Positions 34,980-43,632 of a stretch of DNA of 64,000 nt are shown piece by piece; position 1 is the first letter of the stretch; each line of letters begins with the position of its first letter. A program made the position numbers and the translations under genes. The notes beneath the pieces were generated by a model. That model had not been told where the DNA came from. It ran no database searches and worked only from the letters and a program-made list of their open reading frames with translations. This DNA is from Fontibacillus puldeungensis. GTDB taxonomy: Bacteria > Bacillota > Bacilli > Paenibacillales > Paenibacillaceae. The stretch is from assembly GCF_042678945.1 (NCBI RefSeq), contig NZ_JBHTLM010000013.1, positions 1 through 64,000 on the forward strand. The letters run 5' to 3'.

Positions 34980-35462
34980 ATGGCAACCATTTTTAACGAT
35001 AACAATGTAAACTATGCTCTGAAAAAATCGCCAATACCTGAGTTCGCTTGGCACACGAGTGAGCGGCTGGCTGAGATCGCAGGATCAAAGCATTTGGTTT
35101 TCGACCTAAGATCCCTAGATCCAGGCAAATATTCGTTTCCTTATCATTTTCATCGCAATGCGGAGGAATTGTTTGTTGTTTTATCCGGAAAGGCGCTGCT
35201 TCGCACACCGGAGGGGATTACAGAGCTTGGCGAAGGGGACATTGCCTTTTTCGAAATGGGGCCTACGGGGGCGCATCAGCTTTTCAACAATACGGACCAG
35301 CCGTTTAAGTATCTCGACATCCGCACGAACCAAGGGATCGATGTCGTAGAATACCCCGATTCGGGCAAGATCAACATCCTGCCGGAGCAGGAGGTATACC
35401 AGACAGAGGATCGGGTGGACTATTACAAAGGGGAAGATCAGGTTAGTGACAAATGGAAGTAA
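34980..35462 (+). CDS. Cupin domain protein
   Basis: The 160-residue product has a single cupin: motif 1 as PYHFHRNAEELFVVLSGKA near residues 58-76 and motif 2 as GAHQLFNNTDQPFKYLDI near 100. The His and Glu residues of a metal site (HFHxxxEE) are intact. The closest pattern I recall is the cupin with conserved FDLRxLxPGxYSFPYHFH, often annotated as a sugar-binding or storage cupin; function unknown. AGGGAGGGG precedes the ATG. It lies 32 bases behind the VOC gene, in the same apparent operon. Confidence 0.82.
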   Translation: MATIFNDNNVNYALKKSPIPEFAWHTSERLAEIAGSKHLVFDLRSLDPGKYSFPYHFHRNAEELFVVLSGKALLRTPEGITELGEGDIAFFEMGPTGAHQLFNNTDQPFKYLDIRTNQGIDVVEYPDSGKINILPEQEVYQTEDRVDYYKGEDQVSDKWK

Positions 35463-35487
35463 GTTTATGGGATGAAGCGAGGCCATC

Positions 35488-35964
35488 GTGAGAAAAAGAG
35501 CATTGTTATCTTTTGTGTTGTTACTTACTAGCATCATTCTTGCCTTATTAGTGGACTTATTTACCTTAAAATATCGATCCGGACACAGCGTATCAGGTAA
35601 CGGCAACCCTGGTGTCTTATTTGTGATCTTTGGATTTGTATGTTTAATTACCTTGATAATTACCACTTCTCAGCTGACTAAAACATATTATCAAAATCAT
35701 CCAGATCAACGCTCCAATAAAATCCTCTCATGTATCTTTATCGTTCTTTTCGCTTTGATGGCTGCTGGGGAGATTTTAAAAATTAATGTTCTTCGAGAAA
35801 CGCTTAATGGATTTACGAATCATGAAACTTCCATAGTGTACCGCTTCGGATGGATTAACCAGTATACAAATCATTTGTTTTATAACATTTATGTTATAGG
35901 GATGGGAATAACCATATCCTTCTTTTTAGGGCGACTCCTACTAAGTAGGGGGTATCGCTTTTAG
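35488..35964 (+). CDS. Hypothetical membrane protein (about four helices)
   Basis: The 158-residue product has predicted membrane helices at about residues 5-25, 43-62, 82-100 and 132-152, with short charged loops (TYYQNHPDQRSNKI). I recognise no family. It uses a GTG start 25 bases behind the cupin gene, with GAAGCGAGG upstream. Leader element copy 2 lies directly downstream. Confidence 0.65.
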   Translation: MRKRALLSFVLLLTSIILALLVDLFTLKYRSGHSVSGNGNPGVLFVIFGFVCLITLIITTSQLTKTYYQNHPDQRSNKILSCIFIVLFALMAAGEILKINVLRETLNGFTNHETSIVYRFGWINQYTNHLFYNIYVIGMGITISFFLGRLLLSRGYRF

Positions 35965-35969
35965 GTTGC

Positions 35970-36052
35970 TATATGTATAATTATGGAATAAGAATAAGCT
36001 CCACGACACAAGCCCCAGTCTAGATGAAGAGCTATCTAGAATTGGGGCTTTT
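35970..36052 (+). promoter_or_regulatory. Promoter-hairpin leader element, copy 2
   Basis: TATAAT at 35976-35981 lies in TGTATAATTATGGAATAAG, then TAAGCTCC at 35995-36002. The hairpin is AGCCCCAGTCTAGAT at 36011-36025 with ATCTAGAATTGGGGCT at 36034-36049, loop GAAGAGCT, and a TTTTGTGT tail. The inner stem (CTAGA) differs from other copies but remains paired. The methyltransferase gene starts 65 bases later. Confidence 0.72.
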
Positions 36053-36113
36053 GTGTATTTACGAACATTTCAAGGAAAGCCCAGTGAAAACAACAGGGAA
36101 AGGATGTTTTACG

Positions 36114-36926
36114 ATGGAGAAAGTGATAACCTACTACAGCTCATTTGATGAATGGGGACGACTTGATCGCGAACCTCTGGAATTTATGGTGAATCTCCAT
36201 CACATCAGAAGCCATCTTCCTACAAAAGGACGCATCTTGGACAACGGGGCTGGCCCTGGAAAATACTCTATGGAGCTGGCCAAGCAAGGCTACCGGGTCA
36301 CATTAACAGACTTAACCCCGCGATTGTTGGAAATTGCTGAGCAAAAAGCTCATGAGCACGGGATTAGCGAGCAGTTCGACGGATTTTTTACACAGGATGC
36401 CAGGCATCTGACGAGACTTTCGGATCAGCAGTTTGATGCTGCACTTATGCTCGGGCCCCTGTATCATTTGCAAGCAGAAGAAGATCGAATCCAAGCCGTC
36501 CGTGAACTGTACCGGGTAACCAAAATAGGTGGTATCGTCTTTGTTGCCTTCATGTCGAGAACCAAGTTTCTGACGACTTCTTTGATGTATCCCGAACTTT
36601 GGAAGCCCCATCATACGGTACAAGGAATACAGCATTTTTTGAAAACTGGGGTATTTGATCACCAGGATGAGGGAAGGTTCACCGGAGCCTATTATTTTGA
36701 CATCGAAGACATTAGGCCGTTTATGGAAAGCCAAGGTTTTAGCACGATAAAACTTATCGGTTCCGGAAGTATTGCTGGAGCTATGTCGCAGCAGCAGTGG
36801 GATTATTGGCGACAGCGCGGTGATGAGGAATCTGAGCAGGTATTGCAGATGGTTATCAAAGAGTCAGAGAACCCGTACATGCTAGGTGCTTCTTCCCATC
36901 TGCTGTACATAGGAAAGAGAGAATAA
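36114..36926 (+). CDS. Class I SAM-dependent methyltransferase
   Basis: The 270-residue product has motif I as ILDNGAGPGKYSMELAKQGY near residue 44, VTLTDLTPRLLEIAEQKA for the ribose-binding acid, and FDAALMLGPLYHLQAEEDR near 108, an arrangement frequent in Firmicute methyltransferases acting on small molecules. ATG 36114 follows GAAAGGATG by eight bases. The open frame continues up to 36024 inside the leader hairpin, but that ATG has no ribosome binding site and sits in the stem. Directly governed by leader element copy 2; substrate unknown. Confidence 0.87.
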   Translation: MEKVITYYSSFDEWGRLDREPLEFMVNLHHIRSHLPTKGRILDNGAGPGKYSMELAKQGYRVTLTDLTPRLLEIAEQKAHEHGISEQFDGFFTQDARHLTRLSDQQFDAALMLGPLYHLQAEEDRIQAVRELYRVTKIGGIVFVAFMSRTKFLTTSLMYPELWKPHHTVQGIQHFLKTGVFDHQDEGRFTGAYYFDIEDIRPFMESQGFSTIKLIGSGSIAGAMSQQQWDYWRQRGDEESEQVLQMVIKESENPYMLGASSHLLYIGKRE

Positions 36927-36946
36927 AAGGAAGGGATTGGCCCGTC

Positions 36947-37066
36947 GTGGGATCAAAGCTTTGGACATCTATCTTGAAGAGAAAACGAGAAAAAGATTGT
37001 GAGAAAAACCACGAAAACCAGAAAACGCCGGAGTGGGTGGAAAGGCTGATGTGGGAGTATTTTTAA
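36947..37066 (+). CDS. Small ORF (39 aa), unknown
   Basis: A GTG at 36947 opens a 39-codon frame ending at TAA 37064. Its product is highly basic in the middle (LKRKREKDCEKNHENQK) and ends PEWVERLMWEYF. AAGGAAGGG lies 11 bases upstream. It sits between the methyltransferase gene and a small membrane protein gene, and could be a short membrane-associated helper or non-functional. I recognise no family. Confidence 0.35.
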   Translation: MGSKLWTSILKRKREKDCEKNHENQKTPEWVERLMWEYF

Positions 37067-37092
37067 TTGAGTTATGGGCAGGGGGGAACAGG

Positions 37093-37515
37093 GTGAATTT
37101 TTTTACGAAGCTGAATATCGTTAGCGCCTTGTTTGGCTTTGTTATCTTCGTCGGAATTGAGCTGATGGTAAATGTTTATAGAATAAGCAGATGGACCGGG
37201 CTTGAGGTGGGTATGGTATCAAACTTGGAAGCAATCCTCATTCTGGTCATGGTCATTTCGTCGGCTCTCCTGTTTCCGAGATTAATACGATATTGGCTCA
37301 TGCGTAGAAAAGCAAGTTATTTTACGGTTCTCCTTTGGATCCCTTATTTTGTCCTTTTTGCATACCTGTTTCGTATAATCTTTCCGATGACAAACCCTGG
37401 AGACGATCCAAATCCTGTAACGGGGTTAGTGATGATCGCCGCACTCTTTTTATATCCTTTCTTCTTGCTATTGGTTAATTTATTGGCAGCTTTTGAGATA
37501 AATGAGGGCGCTTAA
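37093..37515 (+). CDS. Hypothetical membrane protein (four helices)
   Basis: The 140-residue product has helices at about residues 6-26, 46-64, 76-97 and 112-134. I recognise no family. GTG 37093 follows GCAGGGGGGAACA; the frame also opens at 37033, but that segment overlaps the small upstream ORF and lacks a ribosome binding site. Probably on one transcript with the methyltransferase at 36114 and the small ORF. Confidence 0.6.
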   Translation: MNFFTKLNIVSALFGFVIFVGIELMVNVYRISRWTGLEVGMVSNLEAILILVMVISSALLFPRLIRYWLMRRKASYFTVLLWIPYFVLFAYLFRIIFPMTNPGDDPNPVTGLVMIAALFLYPFFLLLVNLLAAFEINEGA

Positions 37516-37587
37516 CACGTGGCCTTGAAATTATAATTGGAGCAAAGAAGTCGAAATTCCAATTTTATGATGAATGGGGACCTTGGG

Positions 37588-38565
37588 ATGCCGCTCAGCG
37601 ACCGCCGATTGATCAATATTTTGAGAGAACAGGGCATTTTGGATGTTGATCACATTAATAGATCTATGTTTGATAAGCGAAAACGATCATCACTAACAAG
37701 CATTTATATCCATAGAAAAGGCGAGAGAATCTTGTCCCTGCTCGAAAAAAATACGATTTCTCAAGAGGTCCCATGTGAAAATAGGATCTACAGCTACTTC
37801 TCGAACAAAGATATCTCCATGCCAAAGATTTATTGCAACGATTATGATGCCGCCTCACAGGAAGGCGTTTTGTTAATGGAAAATTTGACCCCTACCCATG
37901 AGAGCCTGGCGAATTGGGAGGCTCCTATTGAGCCAAACAAGCGATCCGCATTGGTTGAGACGATCACCCAATTTCATGCGGTTTCCTGGGAAACGGGAGA
38001 GCTCCCCGCCCCTCGGCATTTGGAGACTACAGCGGAGTATTTTCAGCACCTTTCCTATTTGGAACGAGATTACATGAGCTTTAGAGCAAGGCAAGACTTT
38101 AACCTGCAACCAGAACAGTTTGATATTTATGAAAAAAGTTTGCTAGATTTGAGTAAAAACGCGGAGCGCCATATTCAGCGAATTGCGAAACGCCAACATA
38201 CTACGGTGATCCACGGTGATTTGAACGCATGCAATATTCTTTATCCACTAGACAGCCTTTCTAAGCCACGTCTCATCGATTTCGAAGCTGTTAGAATTGG
38301 GCTTTGTACGGAGGATCTGGTCACCTTATTTATTCACGACTTTTTTCATGGTGGAACGGAAACGTTAAGTCTGTTCGAGCAGTATTATCGTTCGCTATGC
38401 AGCAAGATCTCAAGCGAATACACATACGATCAGTTTCAAGAAGATGTTAGGATGTCGGTGATGGAAGGGCTGTTCTTTCCACTAAAGCTGTTTGTCCATC
38501 AGGGTGTAGAGGATGAGGAACTGATCTGGAAATCAATCCATGCTTACAAGATGATTGCACAGTGA
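37588..38565 (+). CDS. Aminoglycoside phosphotransferase (APH/choline kinase) family protein
   Basis: The 325-residue product has the APH-type catalytic loop TTVIHGDLNACNIL near residue 207 (HGDxxxxN) and the metal-binding PRLIDFEAVRIG near 229. An N-terminal lobe with GVLLMENL carries the hinge. The family phosphorylates hydroxyl groups on antibiotics or small metabolites; the HGDLNACNI loop alone does not show the substrate. Start: ATG 37588 has GGGGA seven bases upstream; TTG 37537 and ATG 37567 are in frame. It lies 72 bases behind a membrane protein gene. Confidence 0.82.
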   Translation: MPLSDRRLINILREQGILDVDHINRSMFDKRKRSSLTSIYIHRKGERILSLLEKNTISQEVPCENRIYSYFSNKDISMPKIYCNDYDAASQEGVLLMENLTPTHESLANWEAPIEPNKRSALVETITQFHAVSWETGELPAPRHLETTAEYFQHLSYLERDYMSFRARQDFNLQPEQFDIYEKSLLDLSKNAERHIQRIAKRQHTTVIHGDLNACNILYPLDSLSKPRLIDFEAVRIGLCTEDLVTLFIHDFFHGGTETLSLFEQYYRSLCSKISSEYTYDQFQEDVRMSVMEGLFFPLKLFVHQGVEDEELIWKSIHAYKMIAQ

Positions 38566-38635
38566 GAAAAAGAAGAACGTACATTCCCTTACTGTGATAT
38601 GATCTCCTTAAGCCATATTTTGGAGGGGAAATCCA

Positions 38636-39646
38636 TTGAAAGAGCAGTTAATCTCGGAATTGAACGAGTTTTTAGAATTTATAGGATGGATCGAAGACAT
38701 TAATGATGAGATTTGGTTTGCGCCGCTGGGTGAAGGAAAATGGAGAATTCATGATGTGGTCACTCATATTATGCGGTGGGATATGTACTTTAATAAGGTG
38801 ACTTTTCCAGCCTCCATCGAAAGCCAGTCTCCAGAACTGGCGGAGCATCCCGATTATTTGGGGTACAATGAACAATCCATACGCTACGGACAGGACAAGA
38901 CCAAACAGCAGATCATCGATGAAACCAAAAGAAACCGGCAGTTGATGATTGACCAGGTGAACAGCCTGGATGAGGACCAATTTTCAGGGGGTTATCCCGG
39001 TGAACGTGAGTTTACGCTGGCATCGTATTTAACTCGGTTTTTCACATCCCATGATAAACACCATATGAGACAAATCCGTGATTTTATCGCGAGCCGTTTG
39101 ATGATTGAGAGTCTCTCACCATCCGATGAAATCTCGGCGTGCCGAGTTTTTGAAACGTCCATACCGGACGCTTTTGCGAAAGAGGGACTTGGTGACCTTC
39201 AAGAGGATATTCAGAGTGAAGTTGATTATAAAAAGCAGATGCTGCGCGCTTCACTGGATCAGGCGTGTTCGGATACCTTTTTTCTTGTCGCCAAAATGGG
39301 TCAACAGATCGTAGGTACTATCTCTTTCGGTCCCTGCGGTGAGGATGCTAAAGCCTGTACGAATAATGAATTGAGTGGCATAGGGGAGTTGGGCAGCTTA
39401 TACATTCTGCCTGGCTACCAGGGCATGGGAATAGGCTCGGCCTTGATCAGAGATATAGCAAATCTTCTAAAAAGACAGGGAGTAGAACGTTTTTGCCTGG
39501 ATAGCGGATATCGGCGTGCGCAAAAAAGATGGCAGCAGAAATTTGGCCAGCCCTATGCTGTTGTAAAGGATTATTGGGGACCGGGTTCCGTGCACATGGT
39601 CTGGGTCTGCAGCGTGAGTGATTTCGCAGACGTACCATCAACCTAG
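38636..39646 (+). CDS. DinB-GNAT fusion protein
   Basis: The 336-residue product joins two domains. Residues 1-155 are DinB-like: GKWRIHDVVTHIMRWDMYFN near 29 and SHDKHHMRQIRDFIAS near 140, closely resembling the stand-alone DinB protein at 47402. Residues 165-325 are a GNAT: FFLVAKMGQQIVGTISFG, GELGSLYILPGYQGMGIGSA and a C-terminal half with AQKRWQQKFGQPYAVVKDYW. Joining a metal or thiol-transfer type fold to an acetyltransferase suggests two steps on one substrate. TTG 38636 follows TTGGAGGGG. It starts a run of acetyltransferase genes. Confidence 0.87.
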   Translation: MKEQLISELNEFLEFIGWIEDINDEIWFAPLGEGKWRIHDVVTHIMRWDMYFNKVTFPASIESQSPELAEHPDYLGYNEQSIRYGQDKTKQQIIDETKRNRQLMIDQVNSLDEDQFSGGYPGEREFTLASYLTRFFTSHDKHHMRQIRDFIASRLMIESLSPSDEISACRVFETSIPDAFAKEGLGDLQEDIQSEVDYKKQMLRASLDQACSDTFFLVAKMGQQIVGTISFGPCGEDAKACTNNELSGIGELGSLYILPGYQGMGIGSALIRDIANLLKRQGVERFCLDSGYRRAQKRWQQKFGQPYAVVKDYWGPGSVHMVWVCSVSDFADVPST

Positions 39647-39666
39647 TCTTGAGTGAGGGGGATGTT

Positions 39667-40182
39667 TTGAAGATGATTCAAATCAAAAAAATACAGCCGG
39701 AGCATGTCGAACCCTTTTGGGCTCTTAGGCTTGAGGCACTAAGAACGAACCCCGAGGCATTCGGTAATTCCTATGAGGATTCGGCACAAATGCCACAAAG
39801 TGAGGTTCTGAAGATGATTAAGGCAGAAGAAAATCACTTTGTTTTAGGGGCTTTTACAGTAGAGGAACAGTTAATCGGCATTGTCGGTTTTCGAAGGGGA
39901 CAGGGCATCAAAATTAAGCACAAAGGTATGATTTGGGGCGTTTATGTGTCGCCGGAACATCGCGGGTGCGGAATTGCTAGACTGCTTTTGCAAGAAGTTT
40001 TGAAGAAAGCCGGAAACATGGAAGGTTTAAAGCAGATCAACTTAAGTGTCGTCACCATAAATACTGCAGCGGTGGAGCTTTACAAGAAGCTGGGCTTTCG
40101 GCCTTACGGCATCGAAAAAAATGCAATAGAGTACAATGGACAAGGTTACGATGAGGAGTATATGACGTATTACTTATCGTAG
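39667..40182 (+). CDS. GNAT family N-acetyltransferase
   Basis: The 171-residue product has the GNAT pattern: EPFWALRLEALRTNPEAFG near the start, GVYVSPEHRGCGIARLLLQE near residue 98 for acetyl-CoA, and NTAAVELYKKLGFRPYG near 138. The substrate is unknown. Start: TTG 39667 is five bases after GAGGGGG and ATG 39673 eleven; TTG 39649 is in frame but without a site. It follows the DinB-GNAT fusion gene closely and precedes another GNAT gene by 35 bases. Confidence 0.83.
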   Translation: MKMIQIKKIQPEHVEPFWALRLEALRTNPEAFGNSYEDSAQMPQSEVLKMIKAEENHFVLGAFTVEEQLIGIVGFRRGQGIKIKHKGMIWGVYVSPEHRGCGIARLLLQEVLKKAGNMEGLKQINLSVVTINTAAVELYKKLGFRPYGIEKNAIEYNGQGYDEEYMTYYLS

Positions 40183-40217
40183 ATTTTATCACTTCAGCTT
40201 AGCATGGAGGGGAGACA

Positions 40218-40817
40218 ATGAGCGATTCCAAGCAAGAGCTTCAGATTCGTGGTGAAAAAGTGAGCTTAAGAGCCATTCACGAAGGAGATTTACCCGAGTT
40301 ATATGAACTCGTCTATGGTGAGAAAGAAGCAGCGTGGAAAAAGTGGGATGCTCCCTACTTTCCCCTTGAATACATAAGCTTTGATGAGTATCGGGAGGAA
40401 ACGAGCAAGTACGTTTTCAAATACGGCGCACCGAAGCCAAGAATGATCATCGAGGTTAATGACGAGATGATTGGAACTGTTAATTATTATTGGGAACATA
40501 AGGAGTCCAATTGGCTGGAGATCGGGGTCGTCATTTATAAAGCAGGCTATTGGAACGGGGGGTACGGAACAGAGGCGCTGCGATTATGGGTGGATTATTT
40601 GTTCGATACGCTGCCTCTGGTGCGTATTGGACTTTCCACCTGGTCTGGTAACAAAAGAATGATGAGGGTTGCCGAGAAGCTAGGCATGAAATTAGAAGGA
40701 CAAATCAGGAAAGCCAGACTCTATGAAAACGAATATTATGACTCCATCAAGATGGGGATGCTTCGAGAGGAATGGTCCGAAGAACGTAGAAACAATCGTC
40801 GCGAAGTAGAGGCATAA
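40218..40817 (+). CDS. GNAT family N-acetyltransferase (RimJ/RimL-like)
   Basis: The 199-residue product has EKVSLRAIHEGDLPELYELV at the start, MIGTVNYYWEHKESNWLEIG near residue 85, the acetyl-CoA loop AGYWNGGYGTEALRLWV near 109 and NKRMMRVAEKLGMKLEG near 142. This matches the RimJ/RimL group, which includes aminoglycoside 6'-acetyltransferase relatives. The substrate is unknown. ATGGAGGGGAG precedes the start. Third acetyltransferase domain in a row; a serine hydrolase gene follows after 17 bases. Confidence 0.85.
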   Translation: MSDSKQELQIRGEKVSLRAIHEGDLPELYELVYGEKEAAWKKWDAPYFPLEYISFDEYREETSKYVFKYGAPKPRMIIEVNDEMIGTVNYYWEHKESNWLEIGVVIYKAGYWNGGYGTEALRLWVDYLFDTLPLVRIGLSTWSGNKRMMRVAEKLGMKLEGQIRKARLYENEYYDSIKMGMLREEWSEERRNNRREVEA

Positions 40818-40834
40818 AAAGAAGGAGAACAGCC

Positions 40835-41884
40835 ATGAATCTGTCACAGAAAGTCGCAGACATTCTTACAGAATATAACGAACAACATCCTTTTTCAGGA
40901 GCGGTTTTGCTCCGGGAAAATGAAAATATACTTGAGCGCAGTTACGGTTATGCGAATCGAAGCGAGGAAATCATTAACACGACGCATACCGGGTTTGGAA
41001 TCGCCTCGGGCTGCAAAATTTTCACAGCGGTTGCAGTTTGTCAGCTTGTAGAAGCTGGAATCCTGAGTTTTGATTCCTATCTAAAAGACTGCGTAGCATC
41101 TTCATTTCCACATTTTGATCCCGGCATTACGGTGCATCATTTGCTGACACATACCTCAGGCATTCCTGATTACTTCGATGAAGAGGTTATGGACGATTTT
41201 GAACAGCTGTGGGAAACACTGCCTATGTACAAGGTTCAATCTCCTGCCGATTTTTTGCCTCTGTTTCAGGATAAGCCTATGAAGTCGCTGCCGGGAGAAG
41301 CTTTTTCCTACAACAATGCAGGCTTTATATTGCTGGGGTTAATCATTGAGCAAGTGACTGGCATGACATTTACCGCGTATGTAGAGAAGAACATTTTTCA
41401 AAGATGCGAGATGCTTGATTCGGGGTATTTCCGCATGGATCAGTTGCCAAAGAATACAGCGCTTGGATATATCGATGAAGAGGCTGGTTGGCGAACAAAT
41501 CTATATTCTTTACCCATAATCGGAGGACCAGACGGGGGAGCGTTTACCACGGTATTCGATATGGCAAAGTTTTGGGATGCATTGTTCGGTCATCGAATTT
41601 TATCCGAAAAAATGACGAACCTGATGCTGACGCCGCATTCCAGTGAGAGCGAGCAATTACGCTATGGGTATGGCTTATGGATTTCCATGAAAAGCAATCA
41701 CGTTTTCAAATACTTTGTTATGGGAAGTGACCCGGGCGTGACAATGCAATCCTCCGTCTATGCAGGGCAACCTATTCAAGCACATGTGATTGGTAACATC
41801 AGTAGAGGTGCAGGCATATTAACAGGAAAAATAGATGAGTTGATCTATCAGGCCCAGTTAGGAGAAAGCGTGTATGATCATTAG
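40835..41884 (+). CDS. Serine hydrolase, beta-lactamase/esterase family (class C fold)
   Basis: The 349-residue product has the catalytic SxxK as GIASGCKIFTAVAV near residue 58, the YxN motif as FSYNNAGFILLG near 158, and HTSGIPDYFDEEV near 107, typical of the class C / esterase (PF00144) group. No signal peptide is present, so a cytoplasmic esterase or peptidase role is more likely than a secreted beta-lactamase. AGAAGGAGA precedes the ATG. The end overlaps the next GNAT start by 11 bases. Confidence 0.87.
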   Translation: MNLSQKVADILTEYNEQHPFSGAVLLRENENILERSYGYANRSEEIINTTHTGFGIASGCKIFTAVAVCQLVEAGILSFDSYLKDCVASSFPHFDPGITVHHLLTHTSGIPDYFDEEVMDDFEQLWETLPMYKVQSPADFLPLFQDKPMKSLPGEAFSYNNAGFILLGLIIEQVTGMTFTAYVEKNIFQRCEMLDSGYFRMDQLPKNTALGYIDEEAGWRTNLYSLPIIGGPDGGAFTTVFDMAKFWDALFGHRILSEKMTNLMLTPHSSESEQLRYGYGLWISMKSNHVFKYFVMGSDPGVTMQSSVYAGQPIQAHVIGNISRGAGILTGKIDELIYQAQLGESVYDH

Positions 41885-42371
41885 GGAGGCAAGCTTAGAA
41901 GATGCGGCCCAATTAGTGGGCTTGCATGAGCAGTTAGACCGGGAGACGAAGTTTATGTTATTTGAACCGGGGGAAAGAGTACTTAGCGAAAGTCGGCAAA
42001 GAGATACGATCATCTCTTTTCGGGAATCAGGTAATTCAAACATATTTATTGCTGAAGTCGATAAACACATAGTGGGGCACTTAACCGTCGTAGGCGGGCA
42101 GGCGAAAAGAAATCGGCACCGGGGGCATGTAGTGATTGGTATTTTAAGTGAGTTCACCGGACAAGGGATCGGGCAAGGGCTATTTCAGGCTATGGAGAGT
42201 TGGAGATTAACGAGCGCTCTTACCAGACTGGAGTTAACGGTAATGACACATAATGCCAATGCAATTAAGCTGTACCAACGGATGGGATTTGAAATTGAAG
42301 GGACAAAGAACAAATCGATTATCGTAAATGGAGCTTACGTGGACGAATATTACATGGCGAAGGTTTATTGA
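41874..42371 (+). CDS. GNAT family N-acetyltransferase
   Basis: The 165-residue product has REASLEDAAQLVGLHEQL at the start, GHLTVVGGQAKRNRHRGHVV near residue 65, the acetyl-CoA loop FTGQGIGQGLFQAM near 96 and NANAIKLYQRMGFEIEG near 124. The start overlaps the end of the serine hydrolase gene by 11 bases, with AGGAGAAAG as ribosome binding site, so the two are coupled. The substrate is unknown. Confidence 0.83.
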   Translation: MIIREASLEDAAQLVGLHEQLDRETKFMLFEPGERVLSESRQRDTIISFRESGNSNIFIAEVDKHIVGHLTVVGGQAKRNRHRGHVVIGILSEFTGQGIGQGLFQAMESWRLTSALTRLELTVMTHNANAIKLYQRMGFEIEGTKNKSIIVNGAYVDEYYMAKVY

Positions 42372-42494
42372 TGGAGTAAGGTTTTTTGGGGGGAATGGGA
42401 TGATGAAAACAATTTTATTTCCCAAGCCACGATCTTGCGCAAATTGGATGACCACTTTATTCCTGTAGCTATATGGGATGATCAGATAATTTAA
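42372..42494 (+). pseudogene. Possible coding remnant behind GNAT stop
   Basis: Directly after the GNAT stop TGA, the same reading frame stays open for 40 more codons to TAA 42492. It reads VFWGEWDDENNFISQATILR and then KLDDHFIPVAIWDDQII, which is coding-like in composition. It has no start codon. It may be the tail of another gene joined here by deletion, or a chance frame. Confidence 0.3.
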
Positions 42495-42528
42495 TGTTTA
42501 TAAGGAGTATTTTTAGTTGTGTTCTGAG

Positions 42529-42557
42529 TTGACAAATCCAGGAACCTTCCTTATTAT
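42529..42557 (+). promoter_or_regulatory. Sigma-A type promoter
   Basis: TTGACA at 42529-42534 and TATTAT at 42552-42557 with a 17-base spacer, 60 bases before the DUF1304 gene. Near-consensus. Confidence 0.75.
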
Positions 42558-42615
42558 TTAATTTGATAAAATTTAATTTTGTGACATTAATAAGCAGAGG
42601 AAAGAAGGATTTTCT

Positions 42616-42978
42616 ATGCAAGTGCTCAGTATTATTCTGGTTGCATTGGTGGCCATAGAGCATGTGTACATCATGATACTGGAAATGTTTATGTGGACGA
42701 CGCCTCGTGCCCAGAAGGTTTTCGGACTAACGCCAAGCTTTGCGCTGTCAACCCGAGCTATGGGGGCCAATCAAGGGCTTTATAACGGATTTTTGGCAGC
42801 GGGGTTGATCTGGGGACTACTCCATCCAAATGGAGATTTCGGTTACCAAATTCAATTGTTCTTCCTCATTTGTGTGTCGGTTGCAGCGGTTTATGGAGGG
42901 GTTACCGCGAAAAAATCAATCATCTTAATGCAGGGGCTTCCCGCATTTTTAGCGCTCATTTCTTTGTTTTTATACTAA
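42616..42978 (+). CDS. DUF1304 family membrane protein
   Basis: The 120-residue product has four predicted membrane helices and the DUF1304 pattern (IEHVYIMILEMFMWTTPRAQ, ANQGLYNGFLAAGLIWGL). Function is unknown. It has its own near-consensus promoter, a GAGGAAAGAAGG ribosome binding site and a following terminator, so it is a single-gene unit. Confidence 0.88.
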   Translation: MQVLSIILVALVAIEHVYIMILEMFMWTTPRAQKVFGLTPSFALSTRAMGANQGLYNGFLAAGLIWGLLHPNGDFGYQIQLFFLICVSVAAVYGGVTAKKSIILMQGLPAFLALISLFLY

Positions 42979-43006
42979 GCAGTAGGAATAGTTAATTCGC
43001 TTGAAA

Positions 43007-43041
43007 AAAGGCACGCGTGTGCGGGTGCCTAATTGTATTTT
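43007..43041 (+). terminator. Intrinsic terminator
   Basis: AGGCAC at 43009-43014 pairs with GTGCCT at 43025-43030, extended by GC pairs, with a T-rich tail. It ends the DUF1304 transcript before leader element copy 3. Confidence 0.7.
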
Positions 43042-43135
43042 GTGCAGCTATTCTGGTACTTTTATTCTCTTCTATGATTTGAACCCTTAATGTCGCTCGT
43101 GAACCTCCTTTTTAGGGCTATCGGCCGTCGGATTA

Positions 43136-43215
43136 CCGATGTATAATCGTGGAAGAGGCTCCATCAACCAACGCCCCAGCTTTAGATCAGAGCTATCTAA
43201 GGCTGGGGCGTTTCG
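43136..43215 (+). promoter_or_regulatory. Promoter-hairpin leader element, copy 3
   Basis: TATAAT at 43142-43147 lies in GATGTATAATCGTGGAAGAGG, then GGCTCC at 43157-43162. The hairpin is CGCCCCAGCTTTAGAT at 43172-43187 with ATCTAAGGCTGGGGCG at 43195-43210 around loop CAGAGCT, 15-16 pairs, followed by TTTCG. The VOC gene starts 45 bases later. Because the upstream gene has its own terminator, this hairpin is not needed to end that transcript. Confidence 0.75.
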
Positions 43216-43254
43216 TGATTTTACACACGAAAAAGATACAGGGAGAGATGCGAA

Positions 43255-43632
43255 GTGAAGGTAACCGGGATCTGCTTAATTACGAATCAAGTCCCCGTAC
43301 TTACAGCTTTCTACCAAAAGGTGCTGGGCGTAAGTGCAGAAGGCAATGATGTTCATGTTGAACTGAAAACGGATGGAGTTGGCATGGCAATTTTTTCTAC
43401 CGAGGGGATGGAACAAATGGCTCCGGGCTCGATGCAAGGCGCGGGGCATGGCTGCTTTACGGTAAATTTTAAGGTCGATGATGTAGATGCAGAGTACGAG
43501 AAAATTAAAACTATGGCTGTTGAAATCATAAAGATGCCGCAAACCCACCCATGGGGTTCAAGATCATTCTGGTTCCGGGACCCTGACAGAAATATCGTCA
43601 ACTTTTATAGCGAGGCAGATGAGACCCGATGA
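43255..43632 (+). CDS. VOC family protein
   Basis: The 125-residue product has the VOC pattern: GICLITNQVPVLTAFYQKVL at the start, GCFTVNFKVDDVDAEYEKIK in the middle and WGSRSFWFRDPDRNIVNFYS at the end. One typical metal-binding position at the start is not His, so it may bind a ligand rather than a metal. GTG 43255 follows AGGGAGAGATG. First gene of an operon behind leader element copy 3; its stop overlaps the HAD start by four bases. Confidence 0.83.
   Translation: MKVTGICLITNQVPVLTAFYQKVLGVSAEGNDVHVELKTDGVGMAIFSTEGMEQMAPGSMQGAGHGCFTVNFKVDDVDAEYEKIKTMAVEIIKMPQTHPWGSRSFWFRDPDRNIVNFYSEADETR

Noticed and set aside
36024..36113. N-terminal extension of the methyltransferase at 36114 beginning inside the leader hairpin.
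   Set aside because: Its ATG is buried in the stem and lacks a ribosome binding site, while ATG 36114 has GAAAGGATG at the right distance.
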